DNA of 64,000 nucleotides from Leishmania martiniquensis (taxonomy: Eukaryota > Euglenozoa > Kinetoplastea > Trypanosomatida > Trypanosomatidae): contig NC_090157.1 of the NCBI RefSeq assembly GCF_017916325.1, positions 241,001 to 305,000 of the forward strand, written 5' to 3'. Within the stretch, counting starts at the first letter, position 1; every line of letters begins with the position of its first letter. The translations under genes were made by a program, and so were the position numbers. The notes under the pieces are model-generated. The model did not search any database and was not told where the DNA came from. It worked only from the letters and a program-made list of their open reading frames with translations. Positions 19,078-29,243 of this stretch are shown one piece after another.

Positions 19078-19917
19078 GCGCGGAGATGCCGACACGGGCA
19101 CAGAGGCAGGCGAGACGAGGGCAGCACGCGCGCCAAGCACAGAAAAGCCGCAGCCCCTCCGCCAGCCGCACCGACGAGTCGAGCCGGCAGAGAAGAGAGG
19201 CGGTGGGGTCCGGAGCACGAGGGAGAGAGCTGACACGCGTGGCGCTCTCCCCTCCCCTCACCCCCTCGCACCATGGCGGCGCGAACGGTGCGCACACACG
19301 CTCGAGGTGCCGCCTTCACCTCTCTTTCCCCGCTGCGCTCCTGCGGAGGGCGCACCACACACCTGGCGCCGTTGGCCACCTCCACTTCCCTCCGGCTGCC
19401 CGCCTGCATGCCCGCTTTTCGGCGTCGACGCCTATCGGCTTAGCGGGGAGGGAGGGCGCAAGAGGAATGGGATGGCGGCGTGGCAAGCAGCGCCGCTGCC
19501 CGTCGGCCTCTGACAGCTGTGCCGGCGTACGCGCACACGGAGAGAGGCGAAACAGAAGAGAAACGGTGTGGCCCGGCAGCGGCAAACGAGATCGGAGGTG
19601 CAGTCCGCGCCTGTTGCAGCAGGTCGAGCAGCAACAAATGGGAGTCAGCCGCACGAGGAGGAGAGGGGAAGGCACGGGAAGAGGGGGACGAGAGGGACCG
19701 AAAGATGAGAGAGAGAGGCGGGGCGAAACATGGGGAAGGGGGCCCAGCGACCAACGCGCAAACGCAGGGGCGAGGAAGGGAGGGAGGGGCGCAGAAGCCG
19801 CCCACGGTGCCGCGGACACAGAGAGGGGGCAGCGGCGCACGCCGTGCTCGCCCATGTAAGCGGCCAGTCTTCGCCCCTTCGGCGCGGCGGGCGCGCTCGC
19901 ATTGTTCTTCTCGCCCC
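19078..19917. other. Non-coding part of unit U1 below the 164-codon ORF
   Basis: The transcribed strand is C/T-rich over about 19600-19800, followed by GGCACAGCTGTCAG. The same stretch recurs in every unit (27393-28231, 35399-36238, 44029-44869, 52035-52872, 60003-60842). Its ORFs change length between copies because of one-base homopolymer differences, which argues against coding. It probably acts as 3' UTR and splice leader. Confidence 0.5.
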
Positions 19918-20412
19918 TCATCGTGCGCTTCGTGTCCATTTCCTTTGTGTCTCATCGAGCACATAATAGATTTGCTCTCGAGCACCGCGGAGAGGTGCCG
20001 AGAAGTAAATAGAGACGTAACCACTGCCCACCCACAACGGACAGGCCCGCGAGCGCACACGCACGTACAGCCACAGCGCACACCGCAGGCTGCGCCCAGG
20101 ACCGCGCTCGGCACCACCGTCACGCAGCCAATGCACAATCGCACTGGGCTCGTGCGCACATTCCTTGAACAGCCCACGCGGCACGCAGTCGGCCGGCACC
20201 ACCGTCACCATGGCCGCACGCCCAGTCCTGTCCGCCGGTGCCACGAGTCGGCAGCCTTGCACGGGGGCAGGCTGCTGGCTCTCGGCGTCCCGCGCAGAGT
20301 GGGGCACCAGGCCCTCGTACCGCGGCCAGTGGGCGGCAGCCGTCCGCCTTGAGCCGAAGCACAGGTATACGAAATACAAGAGAGAAAGAGGAGAGGGGGG
20401 TGATATCAGCAT
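19918..20412 (-). CDS. 164-codon ORF of unit U1 (type A)
   Basis: Open from the ATG at 20412 to a TAA. Codons are strongly GC-ending through the core (MVTVVPADCVPRGLFKECA, then the SLRCALWLYVRVRSRACPLW region). The N-terminus (MLISPPSPLSLLYFVYLCFG) is hydrophobic like a signal or anchor, though this stretch is also pyrimidine-rich and could instead be leader, with translation from the internal Met at about residue 68. This copy differs from the other five by His for Arg in IVHWLRDGG and Pro for Ser in SAPLRG. The family is not recognised. It could be an A2-related (A2rel) gene or a remnant of one. The open frame in all six units is the main argument that it matters. Confidence 0.45.
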   Translation of the reverse strand: MLISPPSPLSLLYFVYLCFGSRRTAAAHWPRYEGLVPHSARDAESQQPAPVQGCRLVAPADRTGRAAMVTVVPADCVPRGLFKECAHEPSAIVHWLRDGGAERGPGRSLRCALWLYVRVRSRACPLWVGSGYVSIYFSAPLRGAREQIYYVLDETQRKWTRSAR

Positions 20413-20495
20413 GGAAACGCTATGCAGCCAAGTCGACAGACTTTGGCGGTAAAAGCACATTTGTCCCGATAAAGACGGAAGGAGAGACCGTCGGC
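20413..20495 (-). promoter_or_regulatory. Type A leader before the 164-codon ORF
   Basis: In U1 (and U3 at 36734-36815) the sequence above the ATG is a short version: on the transcribed strand GGTCTCTCCTTCCGTCTTTA, then a mixed stretch to the ATG. It lacks the long pyrimidine tract found in type B units, so splice-leader addition here may be weaker. Inferred from sequence only. Confidence 0.4.
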
Positions 20496-20867
20496 CGGAG
20501 CACTCGCGGCACACCGGCAGACGCGCATGCGCATTGACAAGGGCAACAGGATGTGCAACGACAGCGCGTGCGCGTGGGGGTGTGCGTCGTGGATCACGTC
20601 TGGGGTACTCGTCGCCTTCGGTGTTGAAAGAGAGAGAAAACGAAACGAGTTCACGCCTGCCGCCACGTCGCCGCTGTTTGGCCTGCCCCCTCCCTCTCAC
20701 CCACCGGCACTCCTGCACATAGTGCAGACAGAACAGAACCCGGCCGTACGGCCGTCGCGAAGCGGAAGTGGAGAGGAGGGGAGTGCGCACACGTCAAGCG
20801 CGAGGGGTCAGCGCGCCACAGACGGCGGATGCGGAGCCATCGAGCGAGGGCAGTGTGAGTCGTTCAC

Positions 20868-21620
20868 TTATAAAAGGAAAACAGAGAAAACAGAAAAGAA
20901 CGAAGCAGTTAGAGAAAAGAAGTGCGCAGAGGGCGCAGACTTCCCGTTCATCGCGCCCCACTCCACACACAGCGAGCAGGCCTGCGAGCGCATGCGCACG
21001 CTCAGCCATAGCGCACACGCCCCGGCTGCGCCACGGCCACATCCGGGTCTTCCGCAACGAGCCGCCCGCCGCTCCGTCAGGCTATGCGCCGGCGGGCTCT
21101 GCGCCGCCTGCCCCGTCCATTCCGCGCACGCGCGCTGCGCAGGCGGCGTCAGACGGGCATGGGCGGACGGCACCCCTTCATCCGTGCGGGCCGCGGTGCC
21201 CGTGCTCCGCGGGGGCGGAGGCCTCACGTCTCTCCCCGTGGTCGCCCTCACACCACGTGCGCCGCGAGGAAGCGCTGCAGCAACGACGCTCGGAACGGCG
21301 CACACGCTGCCGCGGCAGACGGCCGCTTTGTAGCGTCGTCGCGTACGGCTTGCGGCCGCCACCAGCGTCGCGCTGCCGCCGCTCCCACTCGCTAAGGGCG
21401 CCACCCAGGCGACTCGGTCGCCCACATCGGGTGTCGCGCGTCTGCGTCGTGAACGCCGGTGCTGCCGGCGACCGCGGAGTCCGTCCTCCGGGGCAGTGCC
21501 GCCACGGCGCACACACCGTGGTGCCGCTGCCAGCCGCAGCGAAATGCGGCACGCTACTCGGTCAGCACATCGGCCATGAGGACGCACAACAGGGGGGCCG
21601 GGCAGTCGCTCTCGCCACAC
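20868..21620 (-). pseudogene. Decayed coding remnant downstream of A2, unit U1
   Basis: About 250 codons are open with strongly GC-ending codons, but no ATG exists until near the end, and TGA closes the frame just upstream. A segment of it (GACALWLSVRMRSQACSLC) resembles the core of the 164-codon ORF (RCALWLYVRVRSRACPLW), so the two look like diverged duplicates. It lies in what is now the A2 3' region and may serve as 3' UTR. Present in all six units. Confidence 0.4.
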
Positions 21621-21832
21621 TCGCAGGACGCAGTGGCGCCGTCACCCGACAATGAGCACCAAGAGAAGAGGCTGCTTGGGTTAGGCAACACAAAGGCACA
21701 GTCGACGGTGCGGTCAGAGCCCGCGGCGCCTCTGTCTGCTCACCACTCTGAAAATAGCCGTGGCTGCTTCCAGGCGCGGATCGCGACGCTGAGTGACCGT
21801 TAGTCCTCCGCCGTCTCAGCGGCCTACATACC

Positions 21833-21968
21833 CTTGGAAGTCTTACTGAAAGCAAAGGGGAGAGGTACCACTGAGACATTGTTTAGATCATCCTCATCAC
21901 CAGTCGATCGCTCCGCTGCTTACGGCGCTGACGGCGTGCGAAGTCGGTCGCGAGCAGCGAGTGGAGAA
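21833..21968 (-). other. Type A block replacing the A2 3' end, unit U1
   Basis: From GCGGCCTA on the right-hand side of the common sequence, types A and B diverge completely until the A2 repeats resume. The type A block is about 136 bases and encodes the short A2 tail SPLAARDRLRTPSAP, a TAA and the first bases of 3' UTR. It contains CTCTCCCCTTTGCTTTCAG on the transcribed strand, a good acceptor-like site (AG at 21846-21847) absent from type B. The same block is at about 38155-38290 in U3. Confidence 0.7.
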
Positions 21969-23146
21969 GGGCCAACGGACAGCGGACCGACGCCAGCAGC
22001 CGCAGCCGGGCCCACCGACATCGGGCCCACGCCAACGGACGCAGCCGGGCCCACGGACAGCGGACCCACGCCAGCAGCCGCAGCCGGGCCCACCGACATC
22101 GGGCCCACGCCAGCAGCCGCAGCCGGGCCCACCGACATCGGGCCCACGCCAACGGACGCGGCAGGGCCCACCGACATCGGGCCCACGCCAGCAGCCGCAG
22201 CCGGGCCCACCGACATCGGGCCCACGCCAGCAGCCGCAGCCGGGCCCACGGACATCGGGCCCACGCCAGCAGCCGCAGCCGGGCCCACCGACATCGGGCC
22301 CACGCCAGCAGCCGCAGCCGGGCCCACCGACATCGGGCCCACTCCAGCAGCCGCAGCCGGGCCCACCGACATCGGGCCCACTCCAGCAGCCGCAGCCGGG
22401 CCCACCGACATCGGGCCCACGCCAGCAGCCGCAGCCGGGCCCACCGACATCGGGCCCACGCCAGCAGCCGCAGCCGGGCCCACCGACATCGGGCCCACGC
22501 CAACGGACGCAGCCGGGCCCACGGACAGCGGACCCACGCCAGCAGCCGCAGCCGGGCCCACCGACATCGGGCCCACGCCAGCAGCCGCAGCCGGGCCCAC
22601 CGACATCGGGCCCACGCCAACGGACGCGGCAGGGCCCACCGACATCGGGCCCACGCCAGCAGCCGCAGCCGGGCCCACCGACATCGGGCCCACGCCAGCA
22701 GCCGCAGCCGGGCCCACGGACATCGGGCCCACGCCAGCAGCCGCAGCCGGGCCCACCGACATCGGGCCCACGCCAGCAGCCGCAGCCGGGCCCACCGACA
22801 TCGGGCCCACTCCAGCAGCCGCAGCCGGGCCCACGGACAGCGGACCCACGCCAACGGACGCGGCAGGGCCCACCGACATCGGGCCCACGCCAGCAGCCGC
22901 AGCCGGGCCCACGGACAGCGGACCCACGCCAACGGACGCGGCAGGGCCCACCGACATCGGGCCCACGCCAGCAGCCGCAGCCGGGCCCACCGACATCGGG
23001 CCCACGCCAACGGACGCGGCAGGGCCCACGGACAGCGGACCGACGCCAACGGCGGCCGCTTGTGGCTCAGCGCACGCGGTCAGCGCAAGCACAGCCACGA
23101 CGCACGCCAGCAGCGTCGCAAGCACACTCGCACGGCTCATCTTCAT
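21920..23146 (-). CDS. A2: A2 family protein, type A, 28 repeats (unit U1)
   Basis: A 408-aa protein. Residues 1-26 (MKMSRASVLATLLACVVAVL and ALTACA) form a signal peptide with likely cleavage before EPQAAAV. From residue 34 there are 27 full 13-residue repeats (consensus GVGPMSVGPAAAA) and one partial. Variants are Leu for Met and ASV for AAA. The type A tail is SPLAARDRLRTPSAP and TAA. A2 is the amastigote-stage Leishmania protein linked to survival in visceral organs and stress tolerance, and is a known vaccine antigen. The family call rests on the signal peptide, the VGPLSVGP core and the tandem locus. The repeat period of 13 rather than about 10 and the Ala-rich spacer are unusual. The ATG at 23146 lies 69 bases below a good splice acceptor. 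Confidence 0.9.
   Translation of the reverse strand: MKMSRASVLATLLACVVAVLALTACAEPQAAAVGVGPLSVGPAASVGVGPMSVGPAAAAGVGPMSVGPAASVGVGPLSVGPAAAAGVGPMSVGPAASVGVGPLSVGPAAAAGVGPMSVGPAAAAGVGPMSVGPAAAAGVGPMSVGPAAAAGVGPMSVGPAAAAGVGPMSVGPAASVGVGPMSVGPAAAAGVGPMSVGPAAAAGVGPLSVGPAASVGVGPMSVGPAAAAGVGPMSVGPAAAAGVGPMSVGPAAAAGVGPMSVGPAAAAGVGPMSVGPAAAAGVGPMSVGPAAAAGVGPMSVGPAAAAGVGPMSVGPAAAAGVGPMSVGPAASVGVGPMSVGPAAAAGVGPMSVGPAAAAGVGPLSVGPAASVGVGPMSVGPAAAAGVGPLSVGPSPLAARDRLRTPSAP
21995..23047 (-). repeat. 39-bp A2 coding repeats, 27 full units (U1)
   Basis: In-frame 39-bp direct repeats encoding 13 residues, each with two GGGCCC palindromes. Three spacer forms occur (AGCAGCCGCAGC, ACGGACGCGGCA and ACGGACGCAGCC on the plus strand). 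Confidence 0.95.
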
Positions 23147-23215
23147 GGTGCTCCTTCACAGGGGGACTCGTGGAAGGTATGCGCGCACGCGGGGCGAGGG
23201 GGTACGCTCGTACAG

Positions 23216-23217
23216 CT
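23216..23217 (-). promoter_or_regulatory. Predicted trans-splice acceptor of A2 (U1; same in all units)
   Basis: The transcribed strand reads GGTGCTGCCCTCTCTCGCTG and then ACAG, giving a 5' UTR of 69 bases before the A2 ATG. The site is identical in the other units, including U6. Confidence 0.5.
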
Positions 23218-23849
23218 GTCAGCGAGAGAGGGCAGCACCGGAGATGGGGGTGTTAAAGGGGGCGAAGGGCGTCGGCGGAGGGAAGAGAATCGGTAGTGGG
23301 GAGAGCGATGGCGCACTTTTTGTATGTCTGAGGCGTGCGTGTGCGTGTGTGGGTGAGGGTCAGGGCGCACGGCGGGAAGCCGCGTGGCGTAGGCCGGGTC
23401 ACAGACGCATCGAGAGAGGTGTGGAGGAGAAGTGGGAGGGGAGTCGGCAGAGAGAAGGGCGTGCGGCAAGCACAGAGGCGACGGGCCGCGAGGGCGGCCT
23501 GCAGCAGCACGCGCATGCTCACAGCCGCGGACGCGTACGCACATGCACAGTTGCTGACGGTGTGAGGAGGTGTGTCGAAGGCGCGTGGGCTTCGGGGCGC
23601 CACAGCGCCAAGACGTACGGCGCGGCGGCCGGCAACGCGTATCGCACTCATCGGCGTCGCCCAGCCCGTACGCGCGCACCGACCGGAGCTGGCGAGACGG
23701 CAGCGGATTCGCGGGGCGCTGTATTGCCAAGTGCAGCCGCAATCGGCAAGAGAGGGCACAGAAGGACGAGAGAGTGGGTGAGTGAGGGAGCAGCAGCAGT
23801 CGGGGGCCCGCTTCGCACACCAGGGCGCGCTACCGCGCCGGCGACGGAA

Positions 23850-26800
23850 TGCCGCCATGATGGCCCCGCGCGCAAATCCACCGAGGTCGCGCGAGGTGCC
23901 GAGGGCGCCCTGGCAGTCGGGCCCAATGGCGTAGACGGGCGCTTCAGCGGCGCAGCAACGGCCGGGCTGCTGCGCACCCAAACGGCTGCGCTACGCCCCT
24001 CCTCCGCTGCAGCGTGGCAGAGGCGCCTCCCCACGCGCTGGTGGCGGCGCGTCCCGCGGACTGGCTCAGAGGCGTCCGCTGCAGAAGGCGACGTCCCCAG
24101 GTGACAGCTTCGCGGGCGCCCGTCGGGCGATCGTTGCACGGCCGGCGCAGATGCGGCCCTTCCAAGAGCGCCGGCCGCGAATCCAAATGGAGCGCGTCGC
24201 GCCACTGGATAGGGCGGCGTGCGCACTGACAAGCCTGCTTGCCTGTGCAGGTGCCGTTGCCCTCGCGCCGGCTGCGGAAGCAGTGCCGCACAGCGCCGCC
24301 GTGGCTCCTCGGCATCCGGCGACCCGCTCAGGCACAGACTCCACGGCGCGGCATCGGCCATCGCCGCCGACATCCGCACTCCGCTCCGCCGAGGCAGCGT
24401 GAGCGTGCGCTGGCCTCGGCAGCGAGGGGAAGGACCGCGACGGTACGCCGCCACTGGCAGAAGCAGCAGCGGCACCCGCAGCCCCCACTGCCGGCATGGC
24501 GCGACTACCACCATGTGGCGTTGGCGCACCAGGCGGCGCGGAAGGATGCACGCCCGTTGCTGTTGCACCTGCAGCGGCGCCAGGGGCTCCCAAGAGGGTC
24601 TCGCGCGCCTCCAGCACCCGGGTGGCAAGCAGGCGAGGGCCGCACACGACAGCGTAGCCAGGCGTCAACGGAGAGCCGGGGAGGAGGCCCCCAACACCAT
24701 CGAAGGCGGCGCCGACACGCCTCGTAGTTGCAGTACGCTCCCCGACCGCCAGCGGCACGAATGAAGCAAGACGCGCCGGCTCCGTCGACGGCCCACGGTC
24801 ACGCGGGTCGCTCCGAGGGCAGCCGGCCGGCGCCGTTCCATGACGCCTAGACGGCGCACCGGCCACTGCCACCGGCCTCTGCGACGCCCGCGGACCCCGT
24901 GGCCCTTGTCCACGCCGATGCGCTTCGTCTGCGCACCAGCGGCTCTGGCAATCGCTCAGGGTGTCGAGCCAGCACCGCAGCCATTCCAGCACGGCGTGCA
25001 TCGCCGCCGCGCCTCGACACGCTTCCCGGCCACCACCACCGTCGCTCGCAGTGCCCGAGGCGCTAGCGATGCTCGCGCTGCACACGCGCGCGCAACCCAG
25101 AAGCTTTGCGCACGGAAGGCGGTGTCAGCAGAGTCCCAGACAGGCCGACCTCCCTGCCAACAGAGCTGGGCACACAACGCACAAGGTTGACACCACCTGT
25201 GAACGGGCTTGCTGCCGCCCTGCCATCCCCGCGGCGTGACGGCGGCGGGTGGCCGTCGTCGCGCTCGGTCACTTACTGCGCCGCCGAGCGCAGCGGGGAG
25301 TGCGTGGCGACCGGCGAAGAAGACAACGGCGCGGCGGTCTCACCAACCGCGCGGCGAACGACACACCCCTGACGGCGCCACAGGCCCGGCGCGTGCCGCG
25401 CACCATCAGCCGACGGCGCAGCACCACGGTGGGCCCTTCACCCCCGGCGCACCCCCACACAGGCGACAACGAGGCGCGGGACTTGCGGGCAGCATTCGCC
25501 TCAGAAGCTGCACAGCCTGTCGCGCGACGCCATGTGCGTCGGCGGCACTGCTCATGCGCTGGCGGTGCCTCCGAGTACGGCCCGGTTCGATGCAGGAGGC
25601 GCCACCGCCGGCTCGCCATGCGGCAGGTGGGAGCGGTGGGCGGCTTCCGTCAGCGACGGTCGCGGCACCGCCATCACCACCGCTACCACGGCACCCCACA
25701 GCCCCCTCCGTTGGTGTGGCTACAGGAAGCCGCCGCGCGGCCAGCTCCGTCATCTCAGGACCCGTGCTGCGCCACCGAATTCTTGCCAAGCCGTTCTCAT
25801 CCTCTCTCTCATCCCCACCGGACCCCCGACGGTGCTCTGAGGTGACAGCGGCGCGGACAGCGGCGATCTCACCCCGAGACAGCGCGAAGCTACTGGAGAT
25901 GGCGCCGTCGATGACCCTCGTGATGCGCCGAGCGCCTGCCGCGTCTCGTCGGCCCGCTGGGCCTCGCACGAGCGGCGCTCCCTCGCGCTGTCGCTGTTGC
26001 TCCGCAGCCTGTGGCACGCAAGCGGCAGCGTCTGCGCCAAGAGCAACGGTGGGTGAAGCAGCGCCGGCGCCTGCAACGGCGGCCGCGCACCGTCCACCTC
26101 AGGAGCACCGTGCGATCCGCGGGCGGCGCCCTCGTCGTCGTCCGCGGCGCCGACGGCGAGATGGTCGGAATGGGACCGTCCCCAGCGGCTGCAGTGACGG
26201 TGGTGGTCCTCATCACGACCGTAGCGGTCGGAGGACGCCACGGATGTCACCCCTGCCTCGCTCAGCGGCGCACGCCGTCCCGCCGCGTGCGAGAGAGACG
26301 CGCAACTCGCCAAGTCAGGCGACCGCAGCGGCAGTGTCGACGTGCTGCTCTTCACGCGTGCATACCGTAGCGCCCGATCGCAGTGTGGTCGGGTGTCCAT
26401 CACTCCCCGGGCGCCATCACCAGAGAGGGGCCCCAGCACGAGCATCCCAAGCGGGCCACAGCGGGCACCGCGTGCTCCCGTGCCGGGAGACACCTGTGGC
26501 GGCGTTGCGCTCAGCACTGCCGGGTGCCAGCTCCGTCTGCGCAGTCCCGCGCAGCGGTGATGACCTCTCCGTCCCGGCAAAGGCGTGACACATCAGATGC
26601 ATTCGTCCCTCTAGCCACCGGGTCGCGGGTGCACCACCGGCGACCACAGTAGGCCCACCTGCTCTTGCATCACCCTCCAGTAGCGAGGCCTGGGGTCTCC
26701 GCTCGCCCACTCCGCCACTGGTGCGCTCGCTCTCCGCCGCTGGGCGTGACGCGCCGTCGGACGACGGTGCCGTCCTCACCGGCAGGATCGACTCACGGCT

Positions 26801-27129
26801 CGGCAAAGCGCCGACAAGCTCGCCGATGGCCTGACGCTGCGGCGACCCTGCCGCGCGGGCGTTCGGCGGTGGTGGTCTGTGCGTCCTCTTCCCCTCGCTC
26901 AGTGAGGGCGCTGATCCGCTCTCGCCCACCGCCATCTGCTTTGGCCCACTGCTGTCTCCCCCAACGCCGCCACGTGAGCGGGTTGCGCTGCAACGGGCGT
27001 CATGGCGTTCGCTCCCACCATCAGTGCCGTCCAGCCCCACGGCATCCCCAGCAACTTCGTCCCCCGGCCAGCAGCGCTGCTGCCACTGCTAGAAGACGAC
27101 GAAGACGAGCCGATTGCGATATCCGTCAT
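23850..27129 (-). pseudogene. Decayed A2-unit gene (U1), ATG and leader kept
   Basis: An ATG at 27129 sits four bases below CTGCAG and a C/T tract, a clean trans-splice start. The frame begins MTDIAIGSSSSSSSSGSSAA. GC3-rich coding signal then continues for over 3 kb but changes frame: part 1 to about 26417 (broken here by a four-C run near 27048), part 2 from 26445 to about 25890, part 3 to about 25406, and part 4 over about 25085-24066. A TGA (24066) and a TAG (about 23984) then interrupt part 4 before a last GC3-rich piece (PVYAIGPDCQGALGTSRDL). An ancestral protein of about 1000 residues seems to have decayed. I do not recognise it; position suggests the A2-related (A2rel) gene of the locus. 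Confidence 0.55.
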
Positions 27130-27133
27130 GGCT

Positions 27134-27135
27134 CT
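27134..27135 (-). promoter_or_regulatory. Predicted trans-splice acceptor of the decayed gene (U1)
   Basis: CCTTCCCCTCCCCTCCCCTT followed by CTGCAG, AGCC and the ATG on the transcribed strand. The length of this tract varies by one or two bases between units. A well-kept signal in front of a broken frame suggests the transcript may still be made. Confidence 0.55.
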
Positions 27136-28231
27136 GCAGAAGGGGAGGGGAGGGGAAGGAAGGGGGCCGCAAGCTCAAGGAGCGAGAGAGGTGGAAGACG
27201 GCAACGCCTAGCACCTGCGGCCCCGGCAACAGCAGGCTGTCGCGCCACTGCCTGTGCACCTGTCAGTCAGTCAATCTGTGTGCGTGCGCGGGATCGGCAG
27301 ACCGCCGTGTCCGTCAGGGAAGACAGACAGGAGGAGCGAAGCAACGCGAAAGGCACACGAGAGGGCGCACAAAGGAGGTGAGGGCCGTCGGCGCGCGGAG
27401 ATGCCGACACGGGCACAGAGGCAGGCGAGACGAGGGCAGCACGCGCGCCAAGCACAGAAAAGCCGCAGCCCCTCCGCCAGCCGCACCGACGAGTCGAGCC
27501 GGCAGAGAAGAGAGGCGGTGGGGTCCGGAGCACGAGGGAGAGAGCTGACACGCGTGGCGCTCTCCCTCCCCTCACCCCCTCGCACCATGGCGGCGCGAAC
27601 GGTGCGCACACACGCTCGAGGTGCCGCCTTCACCTCTCTTTCCCCGCTGCGACTCCTGCGGAGGGCGCACCACACACCTGGCGCCGTTGGCCACCTCCAC
27701 TTCCCTCCGGCTGCCCGCCTGCATGCCCGCTTTTCGGCGTCGACGCCTATCGGCTTAGCGGGGAGGGAGGGCGCAAGAGGAATGGGATGGCGGCGTGGCA
27801 AGCAGCGCCGCTGCCCGTCGGCCTCTGACAGCTGTGCCGGCGTACGCGCACACGGAGAGAGGCGAAACAGAAGAGAAACGGTGTGGCCCGGCAGCGGCAA
27901 ACGAGATCGGAGGTGCAGTCCGCGCCTGTTGCAGCAGGTCGAGCAGCAACAAATGGGAGTCAGCCGCACGAGGAGGAGAGGGGAAGGCACGGGAAGAGGG
28001 GGACGAGAGGGACCGAAAGATGAGAGAGAGAGGCGGGGCGAAACATGGGGAAGGGGGCCCAGCGACCAACGCGCAAACGCAGGGGCGAGGAAGGGAGGGA
28101 GGGGCGCAGAAGCCGCCCACGGTGCCGCGGACACAGAGAGGGGCAGCGGCGCACGCCGTGCTCGCCCATGTAAGCGGCCAGTCTTCGCCCCTTCGGCGCG
28201 GCGGGCGCGCTCGCATTGTTCTTCTCGCCCC

Positions 28232-28726
28232 TCATCGTGCGCTTCGTGTCCATTTCCTTTGTGTCTCATCGAGCACATAATAGATTTGCTCTCGAGCACC
28301 GCGGAGAGACGCCGAGAAGTAAATAGAGACGTAACCACTGCCCACCCACAACGGACAGGCCCGCGAGCGCACACGCACGTACAGCCACAGCGCACACCGC
28401 AGGCTGCGCCCAGGACCGCGCTCGGCACCACCGTCACGCAGCCAACGCACAATCGCACTGGGCTCGTGCGCACATTCCTTGAACAGCCCACGCGGCACGC
28501 AGTCGGCCGGCACCACCGTCACCATGGCCGCACGCCCAGTCCTGTCCGCCGGTGCCACGAGTCGGCAGCCTTGCACGGGGGCAGGCTGCTGGCTCTCGGC
28601 GTCCCGCGCAGAGTGGGGCACCAGGCCCTCGTACCGCGGCCAGTGGGCGGCAGCCGTCCGCCTTGAGCCGAAGCACAGGTATACGAAATACAAGAGAGAA
28701 AGAGGAGAGGGGGGTGATATCAGCAT
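28232..28726 (-). CDS. 164-codon ORF of unit U2 (type B)
   Basis: Same ORF as in U1, with Arg in IVRWLRDGG and Ser in SASLRG. It is preceded by the type B leader with a long pyrimidine tract. Function unknown; may be a real small protein with a signal-anchor-like N-terminus or a preserved remnant. Confidence 0.45.
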   Translation of the reverse strand: MLISPPSPLSLLYFVYLCFGSRRTAAAHWPRYEGLVPHSARDAESQQPAPVQGCRLVAPADRTGRAAMVTVVPADCVPRGLFKECAHEPSAIVRWLRDGGAERGPGRSLRCALWLYVRVRSRACPLWVGSGYVSIYFSASLRGAREQIYYVLDETQRKWTRSAR

Positions 28727-28868
28727 GGAAACACACTGCAGCCGAAGTGAGAAATGTTCGGCCGCTGAGAAAGCACATTTGTCACGAGATGAGAGAAGAG
28801 GAATGATGGACGAAAACAGAAGAGGGGGGAGGGGAAGAGGACAAAGAGAAGAGATGAGAGAGACCGTC
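28727..28868 (-). promoter_or_regulatory. Type B leader with strong splice tract (U2)
   Basis: The transcribed strand has nearly 80 bases of C/T-rich sequence (CTCTTCCCCTCCCCCCTCTT in the middle), then TGCTTTCTCAG and, lower down, GGCTGCAG before the ATG at 28726. It is replaced by a shorter block in type A units. The same leader occurs at about 45365-45506 (U4), 53368-53509 (U5) and 61338-61479 (U6). Confidence 0.5.
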
Positions 28869-29243
28869 GGCCGGAGCACTCGCGGCACACCGGCAGACGC
28901 GCATGCGCATTGACAAGGGCAACAGGATGTGCAACGACAGCGCGTGCGCGTGGGGGTGTGCGTCGTGGATCACGTCTGGGGTACTCGTCGCCTTCGGTGT
29001 TGAAAGAGAGAGAAAACGAAACGAGTTCACGCCTGCCGCCACGTCGCCGCTGTTTGGCCTGCCCCTCCCCTCTCACCCACCGGCACTCCTGCACATAGTG
29101 CAGACAGAACAGAACCCGGCCGTACGGCCGTCGCGAAGCGGAAGTGGAGAGGAGGGGAGTGCGCACACGTCAAGCGCGAGGGGTCAGCGCGCCACAGACG
29201 GCGGATGCGGAGCCATCGAGCGAGGGCAGTGTGAGTCGTTCAC

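Noticed and set aside
21562..21879. 105-codon ORF below type A A2 copies (also 37884-38201)
   Set aside because: It spans the type A block and the common 3' UTR, exists only in type A units, and its composition is not coding-like.
21995..23047. CRISPR-like array of short repeats
   Set aside because: The 39-bp units are contiguous with no spacers and are in-frame protein repeats in a eukaryotic gene.
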